Notes: generated from the letters alone by a model not told the origin. Positions 1 to 6,860 are shown, numbered from the stretch's first letter. The stretch: 12,079 nt of DNA from Pseudomonadota bacterium (GCA_023390675.1 JAEWCK010000322.1:1-12079); one strand, 5' to 3'. A program made the numbers and translations.

Positions 1-396
1 TTCGACCTGAACATCGTCGCCGCGGTGCTGACGATCATCGGCTATTCGATCAACGACAAGATGGTGATCGACGACCGTATCCGCGAGAACATGCGCAAGT
101 ATCGCAAGATGGGGATGGGCGAGCTGATCGACCTGTCGGTCAACGAGACTCTCCCGCGCACCGTGATGACCTCGTTGACGATCATGCTGGCACTCGCCTC
201 GCTGCTGCTGTTCGGCGGCCACGTGCTGCGCGGCTTCACCGCGGCGATGATGCTCGGCATCGTCGTCGGCACCTATTCGTCGATCTACGTCTCCTCGTCG
301 CTCCTCATCACGCTCGGGCTAAAGCCCGGATATCGCGAGGAAAAACCGAGTCCGACCTCGAACGCCGAGCGCGTGGGGCCGCGCGAGGGCCGCTGA
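1..396 (+). CDS. secF: Protein translocase subunit SecF, C-terminal part (5' truncated by window edge)
   Basis: SecF is the inner-membrane partner of SecD. Together they use the proton-motive force to help pull secreted proteins through the SecYEG channel. The window opens in frame inside the gene, so only about the last 131 residues are present. Three hydrophobic segments are visible: residues 1-17 of the fragment, one starting VMTSLTIMLALA, and a long final stretch from about FTAAMMLGIVVG. Between the first two lies IDDRIREN, matching the conserved SecF loop (usually FDRIREN) after the fourth transmembrane helix. The tail after the last helix is short, hydrophilic and variable, as usual. 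The stop at 394-396 is 3 bases before the next gene, so the two are probably co-transcribed. secD would be expected just upstream of the window. Confidence is high because of the RIREN loop and helix pattern. Confidence 0.95.
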   Translation, partial: FDLNIVAAVLTIIGYSINDKMVIDDRIRENMRKYRKMGMGELIDLSVNETLPRTVMTSLTIMLALASLLLFGGHVLRGFTAAMMLGIVVGTYSSIYVSSSLLITLGLKPGYREEKPSPTSNAERVGPREGR

Positions 397-399
397 GCC

Positions 400-771
400 G
401 TGGAGTTTCGTCGCCAGAGCGCGGAAGGGCCGGTCATCGCCGGCTTTTCCGGGCGCGGCTTCCGCGTCGACGAGAATGTCTATGAAGGCCTGCTGATCAC
501 CCCCGAGCGGGCGGAGGGCTGGTCCCCGCCGCCGATCGTGGAGCTGACCGAAGCCGATTTCGCGTCGCTGTTCGCGCTCGATCCGCAGCCCGAATTCCTC
601 CTGCTCGGCACCGGTGCGACCTTGGTCCGCCCGCCCCGCGCGCTGGCCGATGCGCTTGGCGCCAGGGGCATTGGCATCGAGGCGATGGACAGCCGCGCCG
701 CCGCGCGCGCCTGGGGCGTATTGCGCGCCGAGCTGCGCTGGATCGCGGGCGCGCTCTACCCGCTCGATTGA
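400..771 (+). CDS. Mth938-like domain (DUF498/NDUFAF3-like) protein
   Basis: This 123-residue protein belongs to the Mth938/DUF498 family. The eukaryotic member, NDUFAF3, is an assembly factor for respiratory complex I; the bacterial role is not established. The family pattern is visible: an N-terminal GFSGRGFRVD strand segment, the LLITPE segment near residue 31, then FLLLGTGATLVRPP at about 66-79 (the conserved LLxGTG region), and a C-terminal helix containing MDSRAAARAWGVL. The size is typical and there is no signal peptide or membrane segment. The start is a GTG 3 bases after the secF stop, with a poor GAGGG-like ribosome site inside the secF end, so translational coupling is likely. The secF neighbourhood is common in alphaproteobacteria, which supports the call but not a specific function. 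Confidence 0.88.
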   Translation: MEFRRQSAEGPVIAGFSGRGFRVDENVYEGLLITPERAEGWSPPPIVELTEADFASLFALDPQPEFLLLGTGATLVRPPRALADALGARGIGIEAMDSRAAARAWGVLRAELRWIAGALYPLD

Positions 772-810
772 GCTTGCAATGTAGGATTTCGCCTGCTTGG
801 CTGGGCCGGT

Positions 811-841
811 CGGCAGTGCGGGCCGCTTCTCGCGGCTGCCG
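811..841. repeat. Imperfect inverted repeat after the secF transcription unit
   Basis: CGGCA at 811-815 pairs with TGCCG at 837-841, and inside it GCCGC at 822-826 pairs with GCGGC at 832-836. This forms a two-part GC-rich hairpin. No T-run follows, so it is at best a weak terminator or a 3'-end stabilising structure for the upstream transcript. The rest of 772-903 shows nothing I can assign with confidence. Confidence 0.3.
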
Positions 842-890
842 TCGAGACCCGGAAAAGCTGCGTTTGGCCTGATCTTTACTGAACTTCCGT

Positions 891-897
891 GGGGAGG
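891..897 (+). promoter_or_regulatory. Ribosome binding site that fixes the DUF3089 gene start
   Basis: GGGGAGG lies 6 bases before the ATG at 904. An in-frame GTG at 889 would place this strong site inside the coding region, so ATG 904 is the better start. Confidence 0.75.
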
Positions 898-903
898 TGC
901 ACC

Positions 904-2028
904 ATGCCGACGATATTCGCGCTCGCGCTCGCACTGGTCGCGCAGGACACGCCCGACTATCGCAACCAGGCCAATTGGCTGTGCCGCCCCGGCCGGCAGG
1001 ACGCCTGCACGCAGAATATCGACAGCACGGTGATCGCGCCTGACGGCACGCGGCGGATCGAGAAGTTCGTCGCGGCGAAGGACCCCAAGTTCGACTGTTT
1101 CTACGTCTACCCCACGGTCTCGCTCGACCCGACGCCCAACAGCGACATGGTCCCCGGGCCCGAGGAGCGGCGGGTGGCGATGATCCAGGTCGAGCGCTTC
1201 ACTGGACAGTGCCGCGTCTTCGCGCCGATGTACCGCCAGCTGACCCTCGCGAACCTCCGCGCCCGGATGGCCGGCGGCGCGCCGCCGATGGACCGCGAGA
1301 TGCCGTATGGCGACGTGAAGGCGGCGTGGGACGATTACATGGCGCACGACAATCACGGTCGCGGCGTAGTGCTGATCGGGCACAGTCAGGGTTCGCTCGT
1401 GCTCACGCAATTGCTCGGCCGCGCGATCGAGGGGTCGCCCGCACAGAAGCAGCTTGTCTCGGCGATGTTGATCGGCAGCAGCGTCTATGTGCCGGAGGGC
1501 AAGGATGTCGGCGGCCTCTACAAGACGATCCCGCTCTGCCGCTCGGCCGATCAGGCGGGCTGCATCGTTACTTATGCAAGCTTCCGCGCCGACTTCCCGC
1601 CGCCAGCCGACAGCCGCTTCGCGCGTGGCGATCGACCGGGAGTCGAGACCGGCTGCACCAATCCGGCCGCTCTGGGCGGCGGTAAGGCGGTGGCGCGCGC
1701 CTATCTGCCCGCGGGCGGAACGCTCAACGGCAGCGGGGGTCCGGCGCCGCAATGGACCGCGGACGGCGCGCCGGTGACCACGCCCTTCGTTTCGGCGCCC
1801 GGGCTGATCTCGACCGAGTGCGTGCGCAAGGACGGGACCAGTTATCTCGCCGTGACCGTCAACGCCGACCCCGCCGATCCGCGCACCGATACGATTGCCG
1901 GGGACATCATGACTCCCGCGGGACCGCTGCGCAGTTGGGGATTGCACTTGATCGACATGAACGAAGTGCAGGGCGATCTCGTCGATCTCGCCGGACGGCA
2001 ATATGCCGCCTGGGCGCGGAAGCGCTAA
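904..2028 (+). CDS. DUF3089 family protein, alpha/beta-hydrolase-like, probably exported
   Basis: The 374-residue product matches the DUF3089 family of lipase/esterase-like alpha/beta hydrolases; the substrate is unknown. The family segment FDCFYVYPTVS lies at about 63-73. The nucleophile elbow is GHSQG at 159-163, with Ser161 as the likely nucleophile. The C-terminal GLHLIDMN segment probably supplies the catalytic His, and the Asp may be in the NADPADPRTD stretch. The N-terminus (FALALALVAQ) is a short hydrophobic run resembling a signal peptide, but it lacks a positive charge. Starting at the upstream GTG 889 would add an Arg but would bury the ribosome site, so ATG 904 is preferred. Several cysteines (27, 35, 65, 103 and others) would suit disulphides in the periplasm. 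The gene stands alone and converges on the 53-residue gene with 3 bases between stops. Confidence 0.88.
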   Translation: MPTIFALALALVAQDTPDYRNQANWLCRPGRQDACTQNIDSTVIAPDGTRRIEKFVAAKDPKFDCFYVYPTVSLDPTPNSDMVPGPEERRVAMIQVERFTGQCRVFAPMYRQLTLANLRARMAGGAPPMDREMPYGDVKAAWDDYMAHDNHGRGVVLIGHSQGSLVLTQLLGRAIEGSPAQKQLVSAMLIGSSVYVPEGKDVGGLYKTIPLCRSADQAGCIVTYASFRADFPPPADSRFARGDRPGVETGCTNPAALGGGKAVARAYLPAGGTLNGSGGPAPQWTADGAPVTTPFVSAPGLISTECVRKDGTSYLAVTVNADPADPRTDTIAGDIMTPAGPLRSWGLHLIDMNEVQGDLVDLAGRQYAAWARKR

Positions 2029-2031
2029 GGG

Positions 2032-2193
2032 CTAATCGCCGCCGGGCTCGGCCTTGCCCTCGTCGCGGCCAGGCACGAAATCCTTGGCCCAATGCTCCTT
2101 GGGCTTGTCGAGCGTGTCGCGCGGCCGCGTCGCGTCGCCTTCGTCCTGATGCTCGGTCGAGAGATTGCGGTCGGGGGTGCCGGTGTCGGGCAT
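2032..2193 (-). CDS. Small hydrophilic hypothetical protein, 53 residues
   Basis: Reading the minus strand from ATG at 2193 gives 53 codons ending in TAG at 2032-2034. A GAAGGA ribosome site lies 7 bases before the ATG. The product is very hydrophilic and rich in Asp, Glu, Lys and Pro. It starts MPDTGTPDRNLSTEHQ, contains KPKEHWAKDFVPGRDEG, and has no hydrophobic segment or cysteine, so it is probably cytoplasmic and partly disordered. I do not recognise a named family, though it resembles short hypothetical proteins I associate with sphingomonads. It follows the alpha/beta hydrolase gene on the same strand after 46 bases and may be the last gene of that operon. The good ribosome site and non-random composition argue that it is real. 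Confidence 0.7.
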   Translation of the reverse strand: MPDTGTPDRNLSTEHQDEGDATRPRDTLDKPKEHWAKDFVPGRDEGKAEPGGD

Positions 2194-2239
2194 GGCAGGC
2201 TCCTTCGTTCGTGAGAACGGACGAGCGTCGCCCGGGGTT

Positions 2240-3124
2240 TCAGCGCGCGAGCCAGCTCCGCATCGCGGCGGTGACGGCCTCGGGCTTCTCCCAGGGCACG
2301 AAATGGCCGCCGTCTTCGACCGGGACGACCGTCAGGTGGGGCACCAGCGTGTCGAGCCCGTCGAGCTGGCAGGCGAGCAGCGCCTTGTCCTTCATCCCCC
2401 AGATCACCAGCGTCGGCTGGGTGACGGGCGGAAAGGGGCCGTCGATCCAGCCCGGACGCTCGACGTTGCCGTCCGCTTCGGGCACGACGATGCTGGACGC
2501 CCGATACCAGTTGAGCATCGAAGTCATCGCGCCGGGCTGGCCCCATTCGTCGAGATATGCCGCCTTCTCCTCGCCCGCGATGGCGCTCACCAGATGCTGG
2601 GTAAAGGTCGAAGCGAAGAACCGCTCGAGCCCCGCGCCGGTCAGCCCCTTGTCGATGCTCGTGTCGCGGAAGAAGCGGATATACTGGCTCGCCTTGCGCT
2701 GCGCGGGATCGTCGAGCAGCGACTTCTGGAAGACCAGAGGGTGCGGCGCATTGACGATGATCAGCCGGCTGATCCGCTGCGGGTTCTGGAGCGCCGCCAG
2801 CCAGGCGATCGCGCCGCCCCAATCGTGTCCGACCAACGTAAACTGCCCGATCCCGAGATGATCGGCGAGCGCAAGCAAGTCGGCGACGGGCTTGTCGGGC
2901 GTATAATTCTCGACGCCTTCGGGCTTGGACGAACGCGCGAAGCCCCGCTGATCAGGCGCGACCACATAATAGTCGCGGGCGAGATCGGGAATCTGGTGCC
3001 GCCATGTCCGATGCGATTCGGGAAAGCCGTGAAGCAGGAGGATCGGCGGGTTCGCCGGATCGCCCGCGATCGAGACATCAAGCTCGATGCCGGTGGGGAG
3101 CGCGATGCGCGTGAGATCGCTCAC
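2240..3124 (-). CDS. Alpha/beta hydrolase, epoxide-hydrolase-like
   Basis: This 294-residue enzyme has the epoxide hydrolase layout. The oxyanion motif HGFPES is at 32-37. The nucleophile elbow GHDWGG at 99-104 carries Asp101, giving an ester-forming Asp rather than Ser. The acidic partner is probably Asp246 in WGMKD, and the base is His274 in GGHFVPWE. The cap domain holds Tyr148 and Tyr207; the latter lies in NWYR, the motif that activates the epoxide oxygen in known epoxide hydrolases. Haloalkane dehalogenases share the Asp nucleophile but lack the cap tyrosines. The start is GTG 3124, which overlaps the pirin stop as GTGA. A longer in-frame reading from 3265 exists but would run deep into pirin. 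It is the fourth gene of the bolA operon. The substrate is unknown. Confidence 0.9.
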   Translation of the reverse strand: MSDLTRIALPTGIELDVSIAGDPANPPILLLHGFPESHRTWRHQIPDLARDYYVVAPDQRGFARSSKPEGVENYTPDKPVADLLALADHLGIGQFTLVGHDWGGAIAWLAALQNPQRISRLIIVNAPHPLVFQKSLLDDPAQRKASQYIRFFRDTSIDKGLTGAGLERFFASTFTQHLVSAIAGEEKAAYLDEWGQPGAMTSMLNWYRASSIVVPEADGNVERPGWIDGPFPPVTQPTLVIWGMKDKALLACQLDGLDTLVPHLTVVPVEDGGHFVPWEKPEAVTAAMRSWLAR

Positions 3125-4017
3125 GGATAGCTCACCGTCTTGGGCACTTCGGGGATCGGGATAAACTCTTTGTCGTCTCCAGGCACCTTGGGAAACGCGC
3201 CTGCCTTCCAGTCGTGCTTGGCCTGCTCGATCCGCTCGCGGCGCGAAGAGACGAAGTTCCACCACACGTGCCGCGGCGTCAGCGCATCGCCACCGCAGAG
3301 CATCACCCGTCCGCCGGTCCGCGAATGGAGCGACACCGGCGCGCCGGGCTTGATCACATAGAGGACGTGCCGCTGCATCTCGCGTCCGTCTAGTGACGCC
3401 TGGCCGTCCGCGAGATAGAGCGCGCGCTCCTCGGCCGCCGCGTCGACCGGCACGCGGCCGTCACCCTGCAGCGCGATGTCGGCGTAGACGGTGCCGGCAT
3501 AGGTCGTGGTGGGCGCGGTCGCCCCCCACAACGTGCCCATGATCACGCGCGCCCGTACGCGGTACGCCTCGATGACCGGCAGGTGGGAGGCCGGCACGTG
3601 CTCGAAGGCGGGATCCATCTCCTCATCCTTTTCGGGCAGCGCGAGCCAGGTCTGGATTCCCGAAAGCACGGGGCCGATTTCCCGCTCGGCAGACGGCGAG
3701 CGCTCCGAATGGACGATGCCGCGCCCCGCGGTCATCAGGTTGACCGCGCCGGGCTCGATCGTCGCGAAGGTGCCGAGGCTGTCGCGATGGTCGATCGCAC
3801 CGGCATAGAGATAGGTGACCGTGGCGAGGTTGATGTGCGGGTGCGGGCGCACGTCGATGCCCGTCCCGACCTCGAGCCGCGCTGGCCCCATCTGATCGAA
3901 GAACACGAACGGCCCCACCATCGTGCGCGGGCGCGAGGGCAGCGTGCGATGCACCTTGAACCCGCCCAGATCGTGCGTGGTCGGCTCGATCGTCTGGAGG
4001 ATCAGCTCTTCTTTCAC
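3121..4017 (-). CDS. Pirin family protein (iron-binding bicupin)
   Basis: Pirins are two-cupin proteins. Some bacterial members are quercetinases and others act as regulators, for example of pyruvate dehydrogenase. This 298-residue product has the full N-terminal metal site: His59 and His61 in RPHPHIN, then His103 and Glu105 in GRGIVHSER. These match the four iron ligands of human pirin (His56, His58, His101, Glu103), so iron binding is expected. The C-terminal cupin covers about residues 160-285, with the typical WWNFVSS segment at about 251-257. The start is GTG 4017, overlapping the Nudix stop by four bases (GTGA). Its own stop overlaps the hydrolase start in the same way. The family call is near certain; the exact role (dioxygenase or regulator) is not determined. 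Confidence 0.95.
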   Translation of the reverse strand: MKEELILQTIEPTTHDLGGFKVHRTLPSRPRTMVGPFVFFDQMGPARLEVGTGIDVRPHPHINLATVTYLYAGAIDHRDSLGTFATIEPGAVNLMTAGRGIVHSERSPSAEREIGPVLSGIQTWLALPEKDEEMDPAFEHVPASHLPVIEAYRVRARVIMGTLWGATAPTTTYAGTVYADIALQGDGRVPVDAAAEERALYLADGQASLDGREMQRHVLYVIKPGAPVSLHSRTGGRVMLCGGDALTPRHVWWNFVSSRRERIEQAKHDWKAGAFPKVPGDDKEFIPIPEVPKTVSYP

Positions 4018-4451
4018 GCGATTTCCTCCAGCATCCCGGCGAGGTTCTCAGGGTAAATGGTTTCATGCCAGCCCGCCATCTCGTCGAGCGCGAACCAGCG
4101 CCATTCGCGCATAACGCGGCGCTCGAGCTCGGTGTGCCGTCCCGTGTCGATCGCGCACTCGCCCGCACGGACGAGGAAATAGCGCTCGTCGGACGAAACC
4201 GGCACGCCTTCCAGCGTGATAAACTCGACGAGCCGCCGCGCGACCTGCTCGCCGCACGCCAGCGTGAGTCCGGTCTCTTCGGCTAACTCGCGCGCCGCCG
4301 CAGCCTCATAGCTTTCGCCCGGATCGACTCCGCCGCCCGGCGTGCACCAGAAAGGCGGGCGATCGTCCGGCGTGAAGCGGAAGAGTAGCACGCGCCCTAG
4401 ATGATCTAGCAGCAGGATCCGCGCGGCGGGACGCGGCTGGAGCGCGGTCAT
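4014..4451 (-). CDS. Nudix hydrolase
   Basis: Nudix enzymes hydrolyse nucleoside diphosphates linked to another group. The complete Nudix box lies at 40-62: GG then VDPGE, with the catalytic helix RELAEETGL (Arg54, Glu55, Glu58, Glu59), fitting G-x5-E-x7-REUxEExGU. At 145 residues it is a single-domain family member with no extra domain to indicate substrate. The N-terminal RPAARILLLDHLGRVLLFRF is the usual first strand pair. The ATG at 4451-4449 overlaps the bolA stop as ATGA, and its own stop overlaps the pirin GTG. Co-translation with BolA and pirin suggests a housekeeping or stress role, but the substrate (oxidised nucleotide, NADH, ADP-ribose or CoA derivative) cannot be read from the sequence. 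Confidence 0.94.
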   Translation of the reverse strand: MTALQPRPAARILLLDHLGRVLLFRFTPDDRPPFWCTPGGGVDPGESYEAAAARELAEETGLTLACGEQVARRLVEFITLEGVPVSSDERYFLVRAGECAIDTGRHTELERRVMREWRWFALDEMAGWHETIYPENLAGMLEEIA

Positions 4452-4735
4452 GCCTCGCCCGGCGCCTTGGCCTTGATCTGGAGCGCGTGAATGCGCGACA
4501 CGAGCAGATCGGCGAGCGCATTGTTGACGAGCCGCTGCCGCGCAACGCGGTTGAGACCTTGGAAAGCCGCGCTTTCGATCACCACCGTCCAGTGCGATTC
4601 GCCGCTGCCGTCATCGCCCATATGCCCGGCGTGATGATGGCTGTCGTTGATCACTTCGAGATGCGCCGGGGCGAGCGCGGCGATGAGACGGGCGGCGATG
4701 ATATCGGCGAGCCCGCCGGTGGCGGTGTCGGTCAT
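4448..4735 (-). CDS. bolA: BolA family protein
   Basis: BolA proteins pair with monothiol glutaredoxins to handle iron-sulfur clusters, and some act as stress regulators. The 95-residue product shows the family signature: a first helix (IIAARLIAALAPAHLEVIN), the His-rich SHHHAGH at 32-38, HWTVVIES at about 48-55, the RLVNNAL helix at about 68-74, and the invariant His83 in RIHALQIKA. His83 and the loop His residues are the expected cluster ligands. The ATG at 4735 gives the standard length. There is no Shine-Dalgarno before it; instead a TATATA box sits 6 bases upstream, suggesting a leaderless transcript. It is the first gene of a four-gene operon and diverges from the J-domain gene, which encodes another protein-maintenance-type factor. 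Confidence 0.93.
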   Translation of the reverse strand: MTDTATGGLADIIAARLIAALAPAHLEVINDSHHHAGHMGDDGSGESHWTVVIESAAFQGLNRVARQRLVNNALADLLVSRIHALQIKAKAPGEA

Positions 4736-4741
4736 CGCGCT

Positions 4742-4770
4742 TATATAGAGGGTTTGTTCGAGGGAGTAAG
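4742..4770 (-). promoter_or_regulatory. Candidate bolA operon promoter
   Basis: On the minus strand, CTTACT (4770-4765) is followed after 17 bases by TATATA (4747-4742). The -10 box is good and the -35 box is weak (three of six consensus positions). The predicted start of transcription falls at about the bolA ATG. Because TATATA is its own reverse complement, it could also serve rightward transcription of the J-domain gene, although no good -35 is seen on that side. Confidence 0.4.
4761..4766 (+). promoter_or_regulatory. Ribosome binding site that fixes the J-domain gene start
   Basis: AGGGAG lies 5 bases before GTG 4772. Longer in-frame readings starting at 4487 would run through bolA, so this site sets the start. 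Confidence 0.75.
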
Positions 4771-4771
4771 C

Positions 4772-5386
4772 GTGGCGGACGGACGGCCCAGAAAAGATCG
4801 CCCCAATGCGCGTTTCCACGGCCGCGTGGAAGCGAGCGGGAGGCTGTGCGCCGAGCCGGGGTGCGGGGAGCCGGGCGAGTTCCGCGCTCCCATGGGCCCC
4901 ACGCGCGGGGGCTATGACGGACCCGGCGAATATCGCTGGCTGTGCCTCGACCATGTCCGCGAATTCAATTCGGGGTACAATTTCTTCTCCGGGATGAGCC
5001 CCGACGAGATCCACGACGCGCAGCGCCCCTTTGCTGGCTGGGAGCGCGAGACGCGCGCCTTCGCTTCCACCGGCGGAGCTGACCGTCCGCCGCGCTGGGC
5101 CGATTTCGCCGACCCTCTGGACGCGATCGGCGCGCGCTTCCGCGAGCGGATGAAGGACCGCGCGGAGCGCAAGGACGGCAAGCCGCTCTCGGGACAGGAC
5201 CGCGAGGCGCTCAAGACGCTGGCGCTGGAAATCGATGCCGACCGGATGGCGCTCAGGAAGCGCTATTCGGAGCTCGTCCGCAAATATCATCCCGATCGCA
5301 ACGGCGGCGACCGAAGCCACGAGCGACAGCTTCAGGCAGTGATCGAGGCGTATCAGCAGCTCAAGACCTCGCCGGCTTTCGTCTAG
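4772..5386 (+). CDS. J-domain (DnaJ-like) protein with N-terminal Cys/His cluster
   Basis: The 204-residue product carries its J domain at the extreme C-terminus: helix II RYSELVRKY, the HPD motif at 173-175 within KYHPDRNGGD, and helix III ending AYQQLK. HPD is the contact that stimulates DnaK ATPase, so it probably works as a DnaK co-chaperone or a dedicated client adaptor. The N-terminal half lacks the Gly/Phe and zinc-finger regions of DnaJ. It has instead Cys26-x4-Cys31 and Cys58-x2-His61, a possible small metal site, followed by an aromatic-rich segment (FNSGYNFFSGM). A charged linker lies at about 120-155. The GTG start is set by the ribosome site at 4761-4766. It diverges from bolA, and its 3' end overlaps the convergent reductase gene by 26 bases. 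Similar proteins appear common in sphingomonads and their relatives. Confidence 0.88.
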   Translation: MADGRPRKDRPNARFHGRVEASGRLCAEPGCGEPGEFRAPMGPTRGGYDGPGEYRWLCLDHVREFNSGYNFFSGMSPDEIHDAQRPFAGWERETRAFASTGGADRPPRWADFADPLDAIGARFRERMKDRAERKDGKPLSGQDREALKTLALEIDADRMALRKRYSELVRKYHPDRNGGDRSHERQLQAVIEAYQQLKTSPAFV

Positions 5387-6047
5387 CCTGGTCCTCGCGC
5401 TTCATCCGCTCCTGCCTGGCATTCTCGCGCTCGCTGGGCTCGGACATCTGGAACGTCCCGATCGGTATTTCGCCGCCCGGTTCGTAGGTCGCCATCGTCA
5501 CGCCCGTCGTGCTCGTCCGGCTGTCGACAAGCTTCATCGCGAAGGACGGCGTGCCGGCGCCGAACAGGCGCTTGCCAGCGCCCAGCACCACCGGGAAGGT
5601 CATCACGAACAGCCGGTCGACCAGCCCTGCAGCGAAGAGCTGCGGATAGAGCGTGCTGCTTCCCTGAATCAGGAGGTCGGGACCGTCGCCGCGGCGGATT
5701 TCGGCAACTTCCTCGATGCTGCCCACACGGTGGCTGTTCTGCCATTCGAGCGGCTGGTCGCTATGCGTGACGACGTATTTGTTGCATCGGTCGAAGGCAG
5801 GACCGATCGGATCGTCCTCGCTCACATAGGGCCAGTGCGCGGCGAAGATCTCCCAGGTCTTGCGTCCGAGCAGCAAGTCGAAGGGGCCGCCGAAAAGCGT
5901 GCCCATCGCCTGGCCCATGGCATCGTCCCAGAAGTTGACTGACCAGCCGCCGAGCTCAAACCCGCCGGTCCAGTCCTCGGTCGGCCCACCCGGCGCCTGC
6001 ATCACGCCGTCGAGCGACTGAAAGGCGCCGCCGATGATCCTGCGCAT
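5361..6047 (-). CDS. RibD C-terminal / dihydrofolate-reductase-fold family protein
   Basis: The 228-residue product matches the RibD_C family of DHFR-fold NAD(P)H reductases, which includes riboflavin reductases and many uncharacterised stand-alone proteins. Visible marks are the N-terminal strand with SLDGV at 11-15, GRKTWE at 61-66 (the cofactor-binding region), LLIQGSSTLYPQL in the middle, and TFPVVLGAGKRLFG near residue 160. These are typical of the stand-alone family rather than of true dihydrofolate reductase, so antifolate resistance should not be assumed. The C-terminal 25 residues are highly charged and low in complexity. The start is ATG 6047 with AGGAG 7 bases upstream; a longer frame reaching 6131 would cover the neighbour's end. 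It is the last gene of the six-gene operon, 11 bases after the two-domain VOC gene. Confidence 0.9.
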   Translation of the reverse strand: MRRIIGGAFQSLDGVMQAPGGPTEDWTGGFELGGWSVNFWDDAMGQAMGTLFGGPFDLLLGRKTWEIFAAHWPYVSEDDPIGPAFDRCNKYVVTHSDQPLEWQNSHRVGSIEEVAEIRRGDGPDLLIQGSSTLYPQLFAAGLVDRLFVMTFPVVLGAGKRLFGAGTPSFAMKLVDSRTSTTGVTMATYEPGGEIPIGTFQMSEPSERENARQERMKREDQARRKPARS

Positions 6048-6058
6048 CGCGCTTCTCC

Positions 6059-6850
6059 TTATTTCGCGTTGTTTGCAGGCGCGACCACGCCGAAGGGCAC
6101 GCCTTCGGGATCGTCGGCGCTGATCACCCATTCGCCGCCGGGCACTTCCATCGGCCCCTGACGGATCTCGCCGCCGCCGGCCTCGATCTTCGCCTTGGCC
6201 TCGGCGATCTCGGGCACGCGGAAGTAGAAGAACCAGCCCGAATGGCCGCCCGGGGGCGTGCGCATCACCGCCCCAATCGCGTCGCCCTTGCTCTCGGTGT
6301 TGCCGATGAAGCTGTAGTCGCCCATCTCGCCCATCGGCATCGCGCCAACCTTGGTCACGTTGAACTGCTTGCCGTAGAAATCGAGTGCAGCCGCGTCATC
6401 GGGCGCAAGCAGCTCGTTCCAGCTGACATGCCCCATGCCCATCCTCTGATAGGCGGTGCTGCTCTCGGGCGACGCGCCGCGCATCACATAGAAGGGGATG
6501 CCCTGCTGGTCGGTGACCATTGCGAGCCGGCCGACACCCGGAATGTCGAAGGCGGGGAGGTGGACCTGACCACCCGCCTCGACGATCGACGCGACCGACG
6601 CATCGACATCGTCGACGCCGAAATAACCCAGCCAGACCGGCTTAGCGCCATTGGCGAGCATGTCGGCATTGAGCTGCATCACGCCGCCGGTCTGGCCGTC
6701 GGGCGCGTTGATCATGCGATAGTCCATGCCTCCGGCGGGCGCCTCGGCGTCGATGTTCCAGCCGATCACATCGTCATAGAACTTCTTGGCGGCCTTCGCG
6801 TCCTTGGTCAGCAGCTCGTACCAGATGAAGCTTCCGTGGGGGTTTGCCAT
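6059..6850 (-). CDS. VOC family protein with two VOC domains
   Basis: The 263-residue product contains two vicinal-oxygen-chelate (glyoxalase/bleomycin-resistance fold) modules in tandem. The first is about residues 5-125 (SFIWYELLTKD through GIPFYVMRG). The second is about 135-258 (GHVSWNELLAPD through GVPFGVVAP). The paired W-x-EL openings and the D-x-x-G-x-P-F endings show the internal duplication. This layout is known from mycobacterial CFP30B-like 'hydroxylase' annotations and from many uncharacterised proteins; no reaction can be assigned. The ribosome site GAGGAGG lies 5 bases before ATG 6850. It is 10 bases downstream of the DUF1428 gene and 11 upstream of the reductase gene, firmly within the operon. 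The protein is cytosolic, with no signal sequence. Confidence 0.92.
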   Translation of the reverse strand: MANPHGSFIWYELLTKDAKAAKKFYDDVIGWNIDAEAPAGGMDYRMINAPDGQTGGVMQLNADMLANGAKPVWLGYFGVDDVDASVASIVEAGGQVHLPAFDIPGVGRLAMVTDQQGIPFYVMRGASPESSTAYQRMGMGHVSWNELLAPDDAAALDFYGKQFNVTKVGAMPMGEMGDYSFIGNTESKGDAIGAVMRTPPGGHSGWFFYFRVPEIAEAKAKIEAGGGEIRQGPMEVPGGEWVISADDPEGVPFGVVAPANNAK

Positions 6851-6860
6851 CTCGGCCTCC

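Noticed and set aside
319..2001. A 560-codon open frame on the minus strand
   Set aside because: It lies opposite the Mth938 and DUF3089 genes, and its translation is Arg/Ala/His-rich with no recognisable domain. This is the usual high-GC antisense shadow.
2206..2219. CGTTC/GAACG hairpin before the 53-residue gene as a terminator of the bolA operon
   Set aside because: The stem is only five bases with no T-run, so it cannot be called a terminator.
1752..2861. A 369-codon open frame on the plus strand
   Set aside because: It crosses the end of DUF3089, the small gene and the hydrolase in the wrong frame or strand. Those genes have clear motifs and this frame has none.
5361..6047. Antifolate-resistant dihydrofolate reductase
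   Set aside because: The sequence matches the stand-alone RibD C-terminal family rather than true FolA; motifs such as VVLGAGKRLFG are not those of DHFR.
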